The notes below the pieces were generated by a model. It worked only from the letters and a program-made list of their open reading frames with translations, did not search any database and had not been told where the DNA came from. From Coriobacteriia bacterium (GTDB taxonomy: Bacteria; Actinomycetota; Coriobacteriia; Coriobacteriales; QAMH01): 64,000 nucleotides of DNA. Position numbers and translations under genes: made by a program. Where the stretch lies: NCBI GenBank assembly GCA_003149935.1, contig QAMH01000008.1:186001-250000 (forward strand), in the 5' to 3' direction. Shown here piece after piece: positions 8,797 to 16,599 of this stretch; the first letter of the stretch is position 1, and each line of letters opens with the position of its first letter.

Positions 8797-9549
8797 GTGG
8801 GAAACCTCGAAACTGACATCCCTGCGCTCACTCCTACGCGCATCGCGATATACGATGATCTTCTCGCGGCACCCCGCGTCATTGATATAGAGCCAACGGA
8901 CATCTCCCAATACATAGAGGAGATTGCATCCAAAACATATGAGCTGGCTCAACAGAAGGGCAGCTCCATCCCCTATACCGTCATCAAGGAAGTCTGCGAG
9001 AACTTCATCCACGCTCAGTTCCGCGACCCATGTATCTCGATTCTCGATAACGGAAACACAATCAAGTTCACCGATCAGGGTCCGGGTATTGCCGATAAAC
9101 AGCGTGCTCAGCTTCCCGGTTTTACCTCGGCAACGACCGAGATGCGCAAATACATACGTGGAGTCGGTTCAGGTTTGCCAACGGTAAAGGACTACCTGCG
9201 TTTCTCGAACGGTCGTCTCATCATAGAAGACAACATCAAAGAGGGCACGGTCGTCACGATTCAAATCGACAAGAGCGCTCCGCAGGCAACTCCCGTTGTG
9301 TATCGCGAGATGCCAAGCCAGGAGAAAAACGCAGAGCATAACCTTTCAGAACGAGAATACAATATTCTCATCCTGGCCCAGGAAATGGGCCTCATCGGAC
9401 CAACGGAAGTCGAGCAGAACCTCGATATAAGCCTCTCGACAGGGCACCGCGCTCTCAACAAGCTCGAGAAGATGGGGCTCCTTCAGAAGACCGAGGGTGG
9501 AAAGAAGAGAATGCTGACCGATCAAGGCCTGGCATTCCTGAGCAGATAG
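8797..9549 (+). CDS. HATPase-fold ATP-binding protein with C-terminal winged helix, next to oriC
   Basis: I do not know a named function. The first 160 residues carry the three ATP-binding boxes of the GHKL/histidine-kinase ATPase fold: VIKEVCENFIHA (N box, about 62-73), FTDQGPGI (G1, about 93-100) and GVGSGLPTVKDYL (G2, about 121-133). There is no histidine phosphotransfer segment and no sensor or membrane segment. Residues 185-250 (LSEREYNILIL...STGHRALNKLEKMGLL) look like a MarR/LysR-type winged helix. The GTG start follows AAAGGAA. The gene sits between the DnaA boxes and dnaA, with 10 bases to dnaA, so it is probably cotranscribed with it. A regulator of initiation or of dnaA expression is inference. 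Confidence 0.75.
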   Translation: MGNLETDIPALTPTRIAIYDDLLAAPRVIDIEPTDISQYIEEIASKTYELAQQKGSSIPYTVIKEVCENFIHAQFRDPCISILDNGNTIKFTDQGPGIADKQRAQLPGFTSATTEMRKYIRGVGSGLPTVKDYLRFSNGRLIIEDNIKEGTVVTIQIDKSAPQATPVVYREMPSQEKNAEHNLSEREYNILILAQEMGLIGPTEVEQNLDISLSTGHRALNKLEKMGLLQKTEGGKKRMLTDQGLAFLSR

Positions 9550-9559
9550 GGTTTTTGAG

Positions 9560-11053
9560 ATGGACAAAGACGAAATCTGGAGCAAGACACTCGCCCTCCT
9601 TCTCGAAAATACAGACGAGGAGGATCCAAAGACCGTCTTTCTGAACCTCCTCACTCCCGTCGGAGTCTTTGGGGACCAATTCGTTTTGCTTGCAGAGAGC
9701 ACGCCCGTAGAATCATGGGTAAGGAAAAACTACCTTGGAGAGATGCAAGAAAAGCTTCTTCAGGTCACCGGCACCCCAATAAGCATCGGGTTGGGTGTTA
9801 ACACGCAAAAGGAAACACCCCAGCAACAGGCTACAAATACGCAGGTCACGGCAACACAGGAACCAATGCAGCAAACAGAGCCTGACTGGATGAACCATTT
9901 CGTTGATCCGTCGAGCATTTCGAACCAAGCTTCATCCTCGACCATGCCCGCAGCCGAGGAGGCAGGACGCGTAGGGGGAGAATACGCTTCGTCTCCCACA
10001 AGCGGAGAAGAGGCACTCTTCTCAAAGTGCACCTTCGACACCTTCGTCGTGGGCAAATCAAACGAGTTTGCCCGTGGTGCTGCCCTCGCCGTCGCAGAGC
10101 AACCGGGAATCGCATACAACCCGCTCTTCATCTACGGGAACTCGGGCTTGGGAAAGACCCATTTGCTCGTCGCAATCGCAAACTACGCGATGCAAAACTT
10201 CCCGCGTATGGCCACGCGATACGTATCGGCTAACAAGTTCCTCAACGACTATGTCGAGGCAACGCAGCGTAATCAATGGGGGACCTTCAACAGCAAATAT
10301 CACCAGGTAGACATCTTGCTTGTCGATGACGTCCAATACCTCGAGGGTAAGGACGAAACCATTAACCAGCTGTTCAACATCTTCAACGAGATGACCAATC
10401 GCAACAAGCAAATCGTGCTCTCTGCAGATCGCGCCCCAAAAGACATCGACATGGACGATCGCATGCGTTCGCGCTTCATCTCGGGTCTGCTCGCAGACAT
10501 CAAACCACCAGACTACGAGACGCGCCTGGCCATCTTGAAAAACTACCTATCACGCGTGAACCAACACACGAGCTTCTACGGAAATATCCCCGATGACGTG
10601 CTCGGATATCTTGCAGAGGTTGCGACTTCAAACATCAGAGAGATAGAAGGCGCCATCACGCGTCTCGTGAGCAACATGACTTTGCTGAAGAAGAACAGCA
10701 TCAGTATCGAGGAAGCTCAGGAACTGCTCCAGGATTTCTTCCCGACCATACAGGACAAGAAAATCGACATCGCACTCATCCAAAGCGAGGTGGAGCGCTT
10801 CTTTAAGGTTTCGCACGAGGACATGATTTCGTCGAAGCGCTACAAGGGCATCACGACCCCACGCCATATCGCAATTTACCTCTCCCGTTACATGACGGAA
10901 GAGTCCCTCGAGTCAATCGGAAAGAAGTTCGGGGGACGTGACCACACGACGGTCATGCACAGCGTAAACAAGATAGAGCGGGACCAGAAAGACAATCGGA
11001 TACTGTTTGACCAGCTCGAACAGCTGACTTTGATCATCCAGGAGCGTTGCTAA
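9560..11053 (+). CDS. dnaA: Chromosomal replication initiator DnaA
   Basis: DnaA binds DnaA boxes and melts oriC. Domain I is at residues 1-85, and a long low-complexity linker (Gln, Ser, Pro, Glu rich) runs to about 150. The AAA+ core has FIYGNSGLGKTHLL (Walker A) and ILLVDDVQYLEGKD (Walker B). The C-terminal DNA-binding domain has the signature GRDHTTVMHSVNKIE. The length of 497 residues is normal. DnaA boxes lie on both sides of the gene. Confidence 0.97.
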   Translation: MDKDEIWSKTLALLLENTDEEDPKTVFLNLLTPVGVFGDQFVLLAESTPVESWVRKNYLGEMQEKLLQVTGTPISIGLGVNTQKETPQQQATNTQVTATQEPMQQTEPDWMNHFVDPSSISNQASSSTMPAAEEAGRVGGEYASSPTSGEEALFSKCTFDTFVVGKSNEFARGAALAVAEQPGIAYNPLFIYGNSGLGKTHLLVAIANYAMQNFPRMATRYVSANKFLNDYVEATQRNQWGTFNSKYHQVDILLVDDVQYLEGKDETINQLFNIFNEMTNRNKQIVLSADRAPKDIDMDDRMRSRFISGLLADIKPPDYETRLAILKNYLSRVNQHTSFYGNIPDDVLGYLAEVATSNIREIEGAITRLVSNMTLLKKNSISIEEAQELLQDFFPTIQDKKIDIALIQSEVERFFKVSHEDMISSKRYKGITTPRHIAIYLSRYMTEESLESIGKKFGGRDHTTVMHSVNKIERDQKDNRILFDQLEQLTLIIQERC

Positions 11054-11279
11054 CGTGGATAACCCCGTAGAAAACCAGTGAATAGAAGGTTGAGGAACTC
11101 TTGATAAGTTTTACCCGCTAAAATATCTGTTGATAACGCAATCGGTTTTCGACAAGAAACGTCAATCGGAAAAGAGGGGTTGAACTGGTAGAAAAGAAGT
11201 TTTCCACTAATTCACCTGTCTTATTATGATTATTAGATATATATAAATAAGAACTAATAATAATAGGGGAGAGAGAAAC
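11054..11279. other. Second origin segment between dnaA and dnaN
   Basis: This gap has further DnaA-box-like sequences: CGTGGATAA 11054, TGTTGATAA 11128 and TTTTCCACT 11200. They are followed by a run of almost pure A and T at 11220-11268, a candidate DNA-unwinding element that also overlaps the dnaN promoter. This arrangement resembles bipartite origins such as that of Bacillus subtilis. Which of the two segments unwinds cannot be decided from sequence alone. Confidence 0.7.
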
Positions 11280-12380
11280 GTGAAATTCAGAATCTCAAAG
11301 GACGACCTTCTGAACGCCATCAACACCGTATCAAAGGGCATGTCGTCGCGGTCAACGCTTCCCATCCTCTCGGGCATCCTGCTCGAGACAACCGATCAGG
11401 GCAAACTCGTCTTCCAGACGACCGATCTCGAAATCTCGATCAAGCACGCCACCAGTGCAAACATCGAGGAGCCCGGCCGTTGCGTCATCCCCGGCAAGCT
11501 GCTTGCAGATATCGTCAAGAGCCTCCCCGACGCATCTATCGAAGTCAGCACCCAAGACGAGCAGGCACATATCACCTGCCTTGACTCGTCCTTCACGCTC
11601 TCCGCGCTCAATCCTGCGGACTTCCCCTATTTCCCGCAGGTCAATCCCTCGACAACCATCGTGCTTCCTCCCGCGGAGCTTGCTGATGCCGTTCGCTGTG
11701 TTGGCAAGGCAGTCTCGCGTGATGAGTCTCGCATTATCCTCACCGGTATCTTCTTCGCCGTCAAAGATGGTATCGTGACGCTCGCCGCAACGGACTCGTA
11801 TCGCCTTGCCGTTGCAGAGATTCCCGTTCCCAACTCCGATGTCAACGACTTCTCCGCCATCATCCCCGGTAAGACCTTCGATGAAGTCTGCCGTCTGGCC
11901 CTCTCGAGCGATTCCGTCTCGGTTGGATTCTCCGAAAACCAGGTTCTCATCACCTTCGGCGAGACGATCTTCGTGAGCCGAAAGATCGAGGGCACCTATC
12001 CCAATTACAAGCAGCTCATTCCCGCCGATCACGAGGTATCGATTCAGGCGGATTCACAAGCGCTCATCACCGCCATCAAGCGTGTCGCAATCCTCGCGCA
12101 ATCCCACACCCCCATCAGGTTCCAATTCTCTGCCGAGGGTCAAAACGTCACCATTTCCGCCAACACCGCAGATGTCGGTGGAGCATCCGAGGTCGTCGGT
12201 GCCGAGGTAGACGGCCCAAGCATGGAGATCGCCTTCAACCACCAGTACATCCTCGACGGACTCAACATGATCAAGGGTGACGTGCTTATCGAGCTGCAAT
12301 CCTCCCTCAAGCCCGGCATCCTCAAGAGTGTCGACAAGGAAGACTTCCTGTACCTCGCCATGCCCGTTCGCCTGAACTAA
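11280..12380 (+). CDS. dnaN: DNA polymerase III sliding clamp, beta subunit
   Basis: The clamp encircles DNA and tethers the polymerase. It begins at a GTG (MKFRISKDDLL) preceded by GGGGAGAGAG. It shows three repeated clamp domains and typical segments such as RSTLPILSGILLE and the C-terminal YLAMPVRLN, including the MPxR motif. Length 366. It is followed after 21 bases by recF. Confidence 0.97.
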   Translation: MKFRISKDDLLNAINTVSKGMSSRSTLPILSGILLETTDQGKLVFQTTDLEISIKHATSANIEEPGRCVIPGKLLADIVKSLPDASIEVSTQDEQAHITCLDSSFTLSALNPADFPYFPQVNPSTTIVLPPAELADAVRCVGKAVSRDESRIILTGIFFAVKDGIVTLAATDSYRLAVAEIPVPNSDVNDFSAIIPGKTFDEVCRLALSSDSVSVGFSENQVLITFGETIFVSRKIEGTYPNYKQLIPADHEVSIQADSQALITAIKRVAILAQSHTPIRFQFSAEGQNVTISANTADVGGASEVVGAEVDGPSMEIAFNHQYILDGLNMIKGDVLIELQSSLKPGILKSVDKEDFLYLAMPVRLN

Positions 12381-12401
12381 CGTCAGGTCTTCACTCACAC
12401 G

Positions 12402-13568
12402 ATGGCGCTCAAGATTACAAGCATCACCCTCGACAACATACGAGGGTATAAGCACCTGTCCCTTGATGATCTGGGCAACCTCGTCATCATCGTGGGGCCT
12501 AATGCGGTTGGAAAAACAAATGTCATCGAGGCGATACAGCTTCTCACTTCTGCATCATCCTTTCGCAAGCCCTCGTGGACGGAGCTCGTTTCCTGGGATA
12601 ATCAACAAGGATACGCCCTCATTCACCTAGAGGAAGACAAGCGCCACCTCGAGCATCGCCTTGTCGTATCCGAAAACGACCATCTCTATGAAGTCAACGG
12701 AAAGAAGAAGACACCCGCGGCAATTCGCGGGTCCCTTCCCTGCGTGTTGTTCATTCCCGATGACCTTCAGCTCATCAAGGCATCCTCTACTCGCCGCCGT
12801 GATGCCATCGACGCCCTTGCCGTGCAGCTTTCCAAAAACTACTCCTCGCTCAAGAGCGACTATCAGCAAGCACTCAAACAGCGAAACCTCCTCTTGAAAG
12901 AGGGTATACACGAAGGGTCGCTCTTCGATTCCTGGGACGAGTCCTTCTCTGTTCACGGCGCACGTCTCTGCCTTGCCCGCTGGCGGCTTTTCGATCGCCT
13001 CTTTGATCGCATGACCACAATCTATGGCGATGTTGTTCCCCAAGAGCGCCTTGCAGCTCGTTACATCCCTTCATGGAAACGCTTCGATAGCGAACAACGC
13101 CAGATTGGCGACATCGACCAGTACGAACCCGGGGACGACTCATCATCTCTCACCATCGAGGAGCTCCAGAGAGAGCTCCTCGAACAATCTCATTTTCTGG
13201 CAGATGCAGAGCTTCGTCGCGGGATATCGCTTGTGGGCCCTCACAAGGACGAGATGGCCTTCTTCATCAACGAGAGAAATGCCCGTCTTTTTGCTTCTCA
13301 AGGGCAACAGCGCACCATCGTTCTCGTGATGAAACTCGCTTGTGTTGAGCTTGTCAACGAGCTTATGGGAACTGAACCCGTCCTTCTTCTTGACGATGTC
13401 ATGTCCGAACTCGACGAGAAACATCGCAACGCTCTCACGGCTTTCATTGAGAAAAACGTCCAAACCTTCATTACCACGACAAATCTCGACTATTTTTCCC
13501 CTGACATTCTCAGTCATGCCACCATCGTGCGCGTGCCTATTGAGGGCACGCGCCACGATTACAAGTAA
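12402..13568 (+). CDS. recF: DNA replication and repair protein RecF
   Basis: An SMC-like ATPase that loads RecA at gaps. It shows VGPNAVGKTNVIEAI (Walker A, about residues 29-43), FASQGQQRTIVLVMKLA (ABC signature region) and VLLLDDVMSELDEKHR (Walker B). Length 388. A 66-bp palindrome begins 20 bases after the stop. Confidence 0.96.
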   Translation: MALKITSITLDNIRGYKHLSLDDLGNLVIIVGPNAVGKTNVIEAIQLLTSASSFRKPSWTELVSWDNQQGYALIHLEEDKRHLEHRLVVSENDHLYEVNGKKKTPAAIRGSLPCVLFIPDDLQLIKASSTRRRDAIDALAVQLSKNYSSLKSDYQQALKQRNLLLKEGIHEGSLFDSWDESFSVHGARLCLARWRLFDRLFDRMTTIYGDVVPQERLAARYIPSWKRFDSEQRQIGDIDQYEPGDDSSSLTIEELQRELLEQSHFLADAELRRGISLVGPHKDEMAFFINERNARLFASQGQQRTIVLVMKLACVELVNELMGTEPVLLLDDVMSELDEKHRNALTAFIEKNVQTFITTTNLDYFSPDILSHATIVRVPIEGTRHDYK

Positions 13569-13588
13569 GAGAGCGGCCGGGGATGCGG

Positions 13589-13654
13589 GTGACAGTGGGG
13601 ACGGGGGTTCTGTCACGCCCATGGGCGTGACAGAACCCCCGTCCCCACTGTCAC
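13589..13654. repeat. 66-bp perfect palindrome (family A variant)
   Basis: The left arm 13589-13620 begins GTGACAGTGGGGACGGGGG and is followed by TTCTGTCACGCCC. The right arm 13623-13654 is its exact reverse complement, and the central AT makes the whole unit self-complementary. Each arm is itself a short palindrome ending in GTGACAG/CTGTCAC, so this is two inverted units. It lies between recF and dciA and could act as a terminator-like hairpin. Confidence 0.9.
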
Positions 13655-13745
13655 TTCCGAGAAATCTTCACCGATGCAGCGCCCCCTGATGCGTTATAGT
13701 GAACCAAGCACCTAAACGAACATAAACATGGCATGGGGGTGTGTG

Positions 13746-14324
13746 ATGACGGGGTATGACATCGGTTCGGAGATAGAGGGAGTCGTTCGTTCCCTCCAGC
13801 GTAACAACCCCGACCTTTCCGCGACTGCGCGCGTAAAACGCGCCTGGAACCTATCCGTCGACAAGCGCATTGCCGAGCATGTCACGGCTGTTTTCGTCGT
13901 ACCCAACACCGCTGCGAGCGAGATCATCGTATACGTCGACAGTTCCATTTGGGCGACGGAGCTCAACATGCAGTCAGAACTCCTGCGCCTCAATCTCAAC
14001 ATAGAACTCAACAAGGATGCCGATGAGCCTTCCAATGTCATGAGAAAGGCCGAGCAAGTCGAGAAGCTCACCTTCAAGGTATCGAAGGAGCAGTATGCCG
14101 CCCGCGATCGCCGTCTCACGACACTCCAACTCCTCGAAGCCGAGGATGAGGATTACCGCAAGGCCCAGCCTGTTGCGCTCGACGAAGAAGAACTCTCGGG
14201 CCTTGAGGAAGCACTCTCCCATATCGAGAATGACCAGCTCCGCGATACCGCCTATGCTGCCGCCAAGGCAAATCTCGAATGGCAAAAGGGCGTCGACAGC
14301 TTCAGGAACCAACGCCCGGCATAA
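13746..14324 (+). CDS. dciA: DUF721 protein, DciA-like helicase operator
   Basis: DciA proteins load or operate the replicative helicase in bacteria lacking DnaC. The N-terminal DUF721 region is at about residues 10-95, with RVKRAWNLSVDKRIAEHV and the VDSSIWATELNMQSELLRLNL segment characteristic of the family. The C-terminal half is helical and charged. I prefer the ATG at 13746, where GGGGG lies 4 bases upstream, over the in-frame ATG at 13728, which has none. The gene is flanked by long perfect palindromes on both sides. Confidence 0.85.
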   Translation: MTGYDIGSEIEGVVRSLQRNNPDLSATARVKRAWNLSVDKRIAEHVTAVFVVPNTAASEIIVYVDSSIWATELNMQSELLRLNLNIELNKDADEPSNVMRKAEQVEKLTFKVSKEQYAARDRRLTTLQLLEAEDEDYRKAQPVALDEEELSGLEEALSHIENDQLRDTAYAAAKANLEWQKGVDSFRNQRPA

Positions 14325-14326
14325 AA

Positions 14327-14401
14327 GGCAGTGACAGGGGGACGGGGGTTCTGTCACGCTGAAGTTCAGCGTGACAGAACCCCCGTCCCCCTGTCACTGC
14401 C
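14327..14401. repeat. 75-bp palindrome (family A variant)
   Basis: Arms 14327-14363 and 14365-14401 are exact reverse complements around a single G. The core sequence (GTGACAGGGGGACGGGGG, then TTCTGTCACGC) matches the element at 13589 apart from a base change. It starts three bases after the dciA stop. Confidence 0.9.
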
Positions 14402-14523
14402 CTCGTCCGGTCATCATGATTCCCTATATCTTCCACTTCCCACGATAAAGCAATTTAAGCCCTAATAAGCCTTTGTAACCTCTTATGTGGTAGTACCCCC
14501 ATACATGGAGCCGAAAAGCCCTC

Positions 14524-14581
14524 AAAACACAAAATATTGTGTTTTAGAGTGAAATCGCCTGATAAATGCACTAGAATGTGC
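14524..14581 (+). promoter_or_regulatory. gyrB upstream region: NrdR-box-like palindrome and -10 candidate
   Basis: AAAACACAA-AATA-TTGTGTTTT at 14524-14545 is a 9-bp inverted repeat whose centre, ACACAAAATATTGTGT, matches the NrdR-box pattern. A second inverted repeat, GCAC-TAGAAT-GTGC, lies at 14568-14581, and its centre TAGAAT (14572-14577) is a fair -10 hexamer for gyrB. The rest of the 14402-14645 gap shows nothing else I can name. Confidence 0.5.
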
Positions 14582-14645
14582 CGAGCATTCATGACAATGG
14601 TGGAAGCGTACCGTATGGTGCGCTTCCTGTAGTGTTAGGAGAATG

Positions 14646-16583
14646 ATGGCTGAGCAAGAAACCAGCTACGGCGCACAAGACATCCAGATTCTCGAAGGTC
14701 TGGAGCATGTCCGCAAGCGTCCCGGCATGTACATCGGCTCGACGGGTCCCAAGGGTCTGCATCACCTCGTCTACGAGGTTGTCGATAACTCCGTCGATGA
14801 GGCACTTGCCGGTTTTTGCAATCAGATTGACGTAACTCTCAACGAGGACGGATCCTGCACCGTCGTCGATGATGGCCGCGGCATTCCCGTCGAGGAGCAT
14901 CCCAAGCGCAAGAACATGTCGACGCTCGAGGTCGTCCTCACCATCCTCAACGCCGGCGGCAAGTTCGGCGGCAGCGGCTATAAGGTTTCCGGTGGTCTGC
15001 ACGGCGTCGGTGTCTCCGTCGTCAACGCTCTGTCCTCCAAGGTCGTCGCGCAGGTCAAGCGTGACGGGGCCATCTGGGAGATGGAGTTTTCGCGCGGCAA
15101 GACCGTTCAGAAGATCATCGAGGTCGGCAAGACCGATAAAACCGGCACGACCATCACCTTCTGGCCCGATCCGAAGATTTTCCAGACCGTCGAGTTCGAT
15201 TACGAGACGCTGCGCATCCACTTCCGCCAGACGGCCTTCCTCAACAAGGGCCTCAAGATCGTCTTCTGCGATGCCCGCGGCGAAGAGCCCAAAACCGAGG
15301 TCTTCCAGTACAAGGGCGGCATTATCGACTTCGTCAAGTACATGAACGAAGGAAAGACCGCCCTCAACGACAAGCCCGTGTATTTCGAGGCGGAAAGCGA
15401 GGCCGGTGAGGTCGAGATCTCCATGCAATGGACCGAGACCTACTCCGAGAACGTTCGCTCGTTTGCCAACAACATCGACACCACCGATGGTGGTACGCAT
15501 CTCGAAGGCTTCCGCACGGCACTAACCAAGACCATCAACGAATATGCGCGCAAGAAGAACCTTCTCAAGGAGAAGGACGAGAATCTTTCCGGCGAGGATT
15601 GCCGCGAAGGCCTTTCCGCCGTCATCTCCGTGCGCCTGCACGAGCCGCAGTTCGAAGGCCAGACCAAGGCCAAGCTCGGTAATCCCGAGGTGCGCGGTCT
15701 TGTCATCGGCGCCGTCAACAAGGGTCTCGCCGAATATCTCGACGAAAACCCCAAACCGGCGAAGATGATCGTGCAAAAGGCCATCCAGGCTGGCAAGGCC
15801 CGCGCCGCCGCCCGCAAGGCTCGCGACCTCACGCGTCGCAAGGGTGCTCTCGAAGGTGCCGGACTCCCCGGCAAGCTCGCAGACTGCTCCGTGCGCGACC
15901 CAGCGCTCACCGAGCTCTACATCGTCGAGGGTGACTCCGCAGGTGGCTCGGCCAAGCAAGCGCGCGAGCGCAGCTACCAGGCCATTTTGCCCCTGCGCGG
16001 CAAGATTCTCAACGTCGAGCGCGTGCAGGAGCATCGTGCGTTGTCCTCGGACACCATCAACTCGCTCATCACGGCCATCGGTACGGGATACGGCGAGGGC
16101 TTCGATGCCGACAAGGCGCGCTACCATCGCATCATCATCATGACCGATGCCGACGTCGATGGTGCACATATCGCCATCCTGCTGCTCACCTTCTTCTTCC
16201 GCTTCATGCCCGAGCTCATCAAGCGTGGTTACATCTACATCGCATGCCCGCCGCTCTATGGTCTCAAGAAGAAGAACTCGCGCACCGGCAAGGTTATCCA
16301 GTATCTCTACAACGACGAGGCACTCAAGGAGTGCATGAACAACCTCGATAATCCCGAGAAATACGATGTCCAGCGTTATAAGGGTCTCGGCGAGATGGAC
16401 CCCGAGCAGCTCTGGGAGACCACCATGGATCCCGAGCGCCGTACGCTGCGACAGGTTGAAATTTCCGATATGACCGAGGTTGACCGCGTTGTCAACGAAC
16501 TTATGGGAAACGACGTCGAATGCCGCCGCACCTTCATCACGGAGCATGCGGCCGATATCGACGAGCGCTTCCTCGACATCTAA
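14646..16583 (+). CDS. gyrB: DNA gyrase subunit B
   Basis: The ATPase subunit of gyrase, which introduces negative supercoils. It shows HHLVYEVVDNSVDEAL (GHKL N box), DDGRGIPVE, GGLHGVGVSVVNALS, and the Toprim motifs EGDSAGGSAKQARER and DADVDGAHI. The final part ends in ADIDERFLDI. Length 645 from the second of two adjacent ATG codons; the first is at 14643, and AGGAG 4 bases upstream favours the second. gyrA follows 16 bases later. Confidence 0.97.
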   Translation: MAEQETSYGAQDIQILEGLEHVRKRPGMYIGSTGPKGLHHLVYEVVDNSVDEALAGFCNQIDVTLNEDGSCTVVDDGRGIPVEEHPKRKNMSTLEVVLTILNAGGKFGGSGYKVSGGLHGVGVSVVNALSSKVVAQVKRDGAIWEMEFSRGKTVQKIIEVGKTDKTGTTITFWPDPKIFQTVEFDYETLRIHFRQTAFLNKGLKIVFCDARGEEPKTEVFQYKGGIIDFVKYMNEGKTALNDKPVYFEAESEAGEVEISMQWTETYSENVRSFANNIDTTDGGTHLEGFRTALTKTINEYARKKNLLKEKDENLSGEDCREGLSAVISVRLHEPQFEGQTKAKLGNPEVRGLVIGAVNKGLAEYLDENPKPAKMIVQKAIQAGKARAAARKARDLTRRKGALEGAGLPGKLADCSVRDPALTELYIVEGDSAGGSAKQARERSYQAILPLRGKILNVERVQEHRALSSDTINSLITAIGTGYGEGFDADKARYHRIIIMTDADVDGAHIAILLLTFFFRFMPELIKRGYIYIACPPLYGLKKKNSRTGKVIQYLYNDEALKECMNNLDNPEKYDVQRYKGLGEMDPEQLWETTMDPERRTLRQVEISDMTEVDRVVNELMGNDVECRRTFITEHAADIDERFLDI

Positions 16584-16599
16584 GGAGGGATGAAATCAC

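Noticed and set aside
14589..16547. Open frames of 303 and 341 residues antisense to gyrB
   Set aside because: They are opposite a highly conserved gene and show the low-complexity Leu/Asp/Gly/Val pattern of antisense frames.
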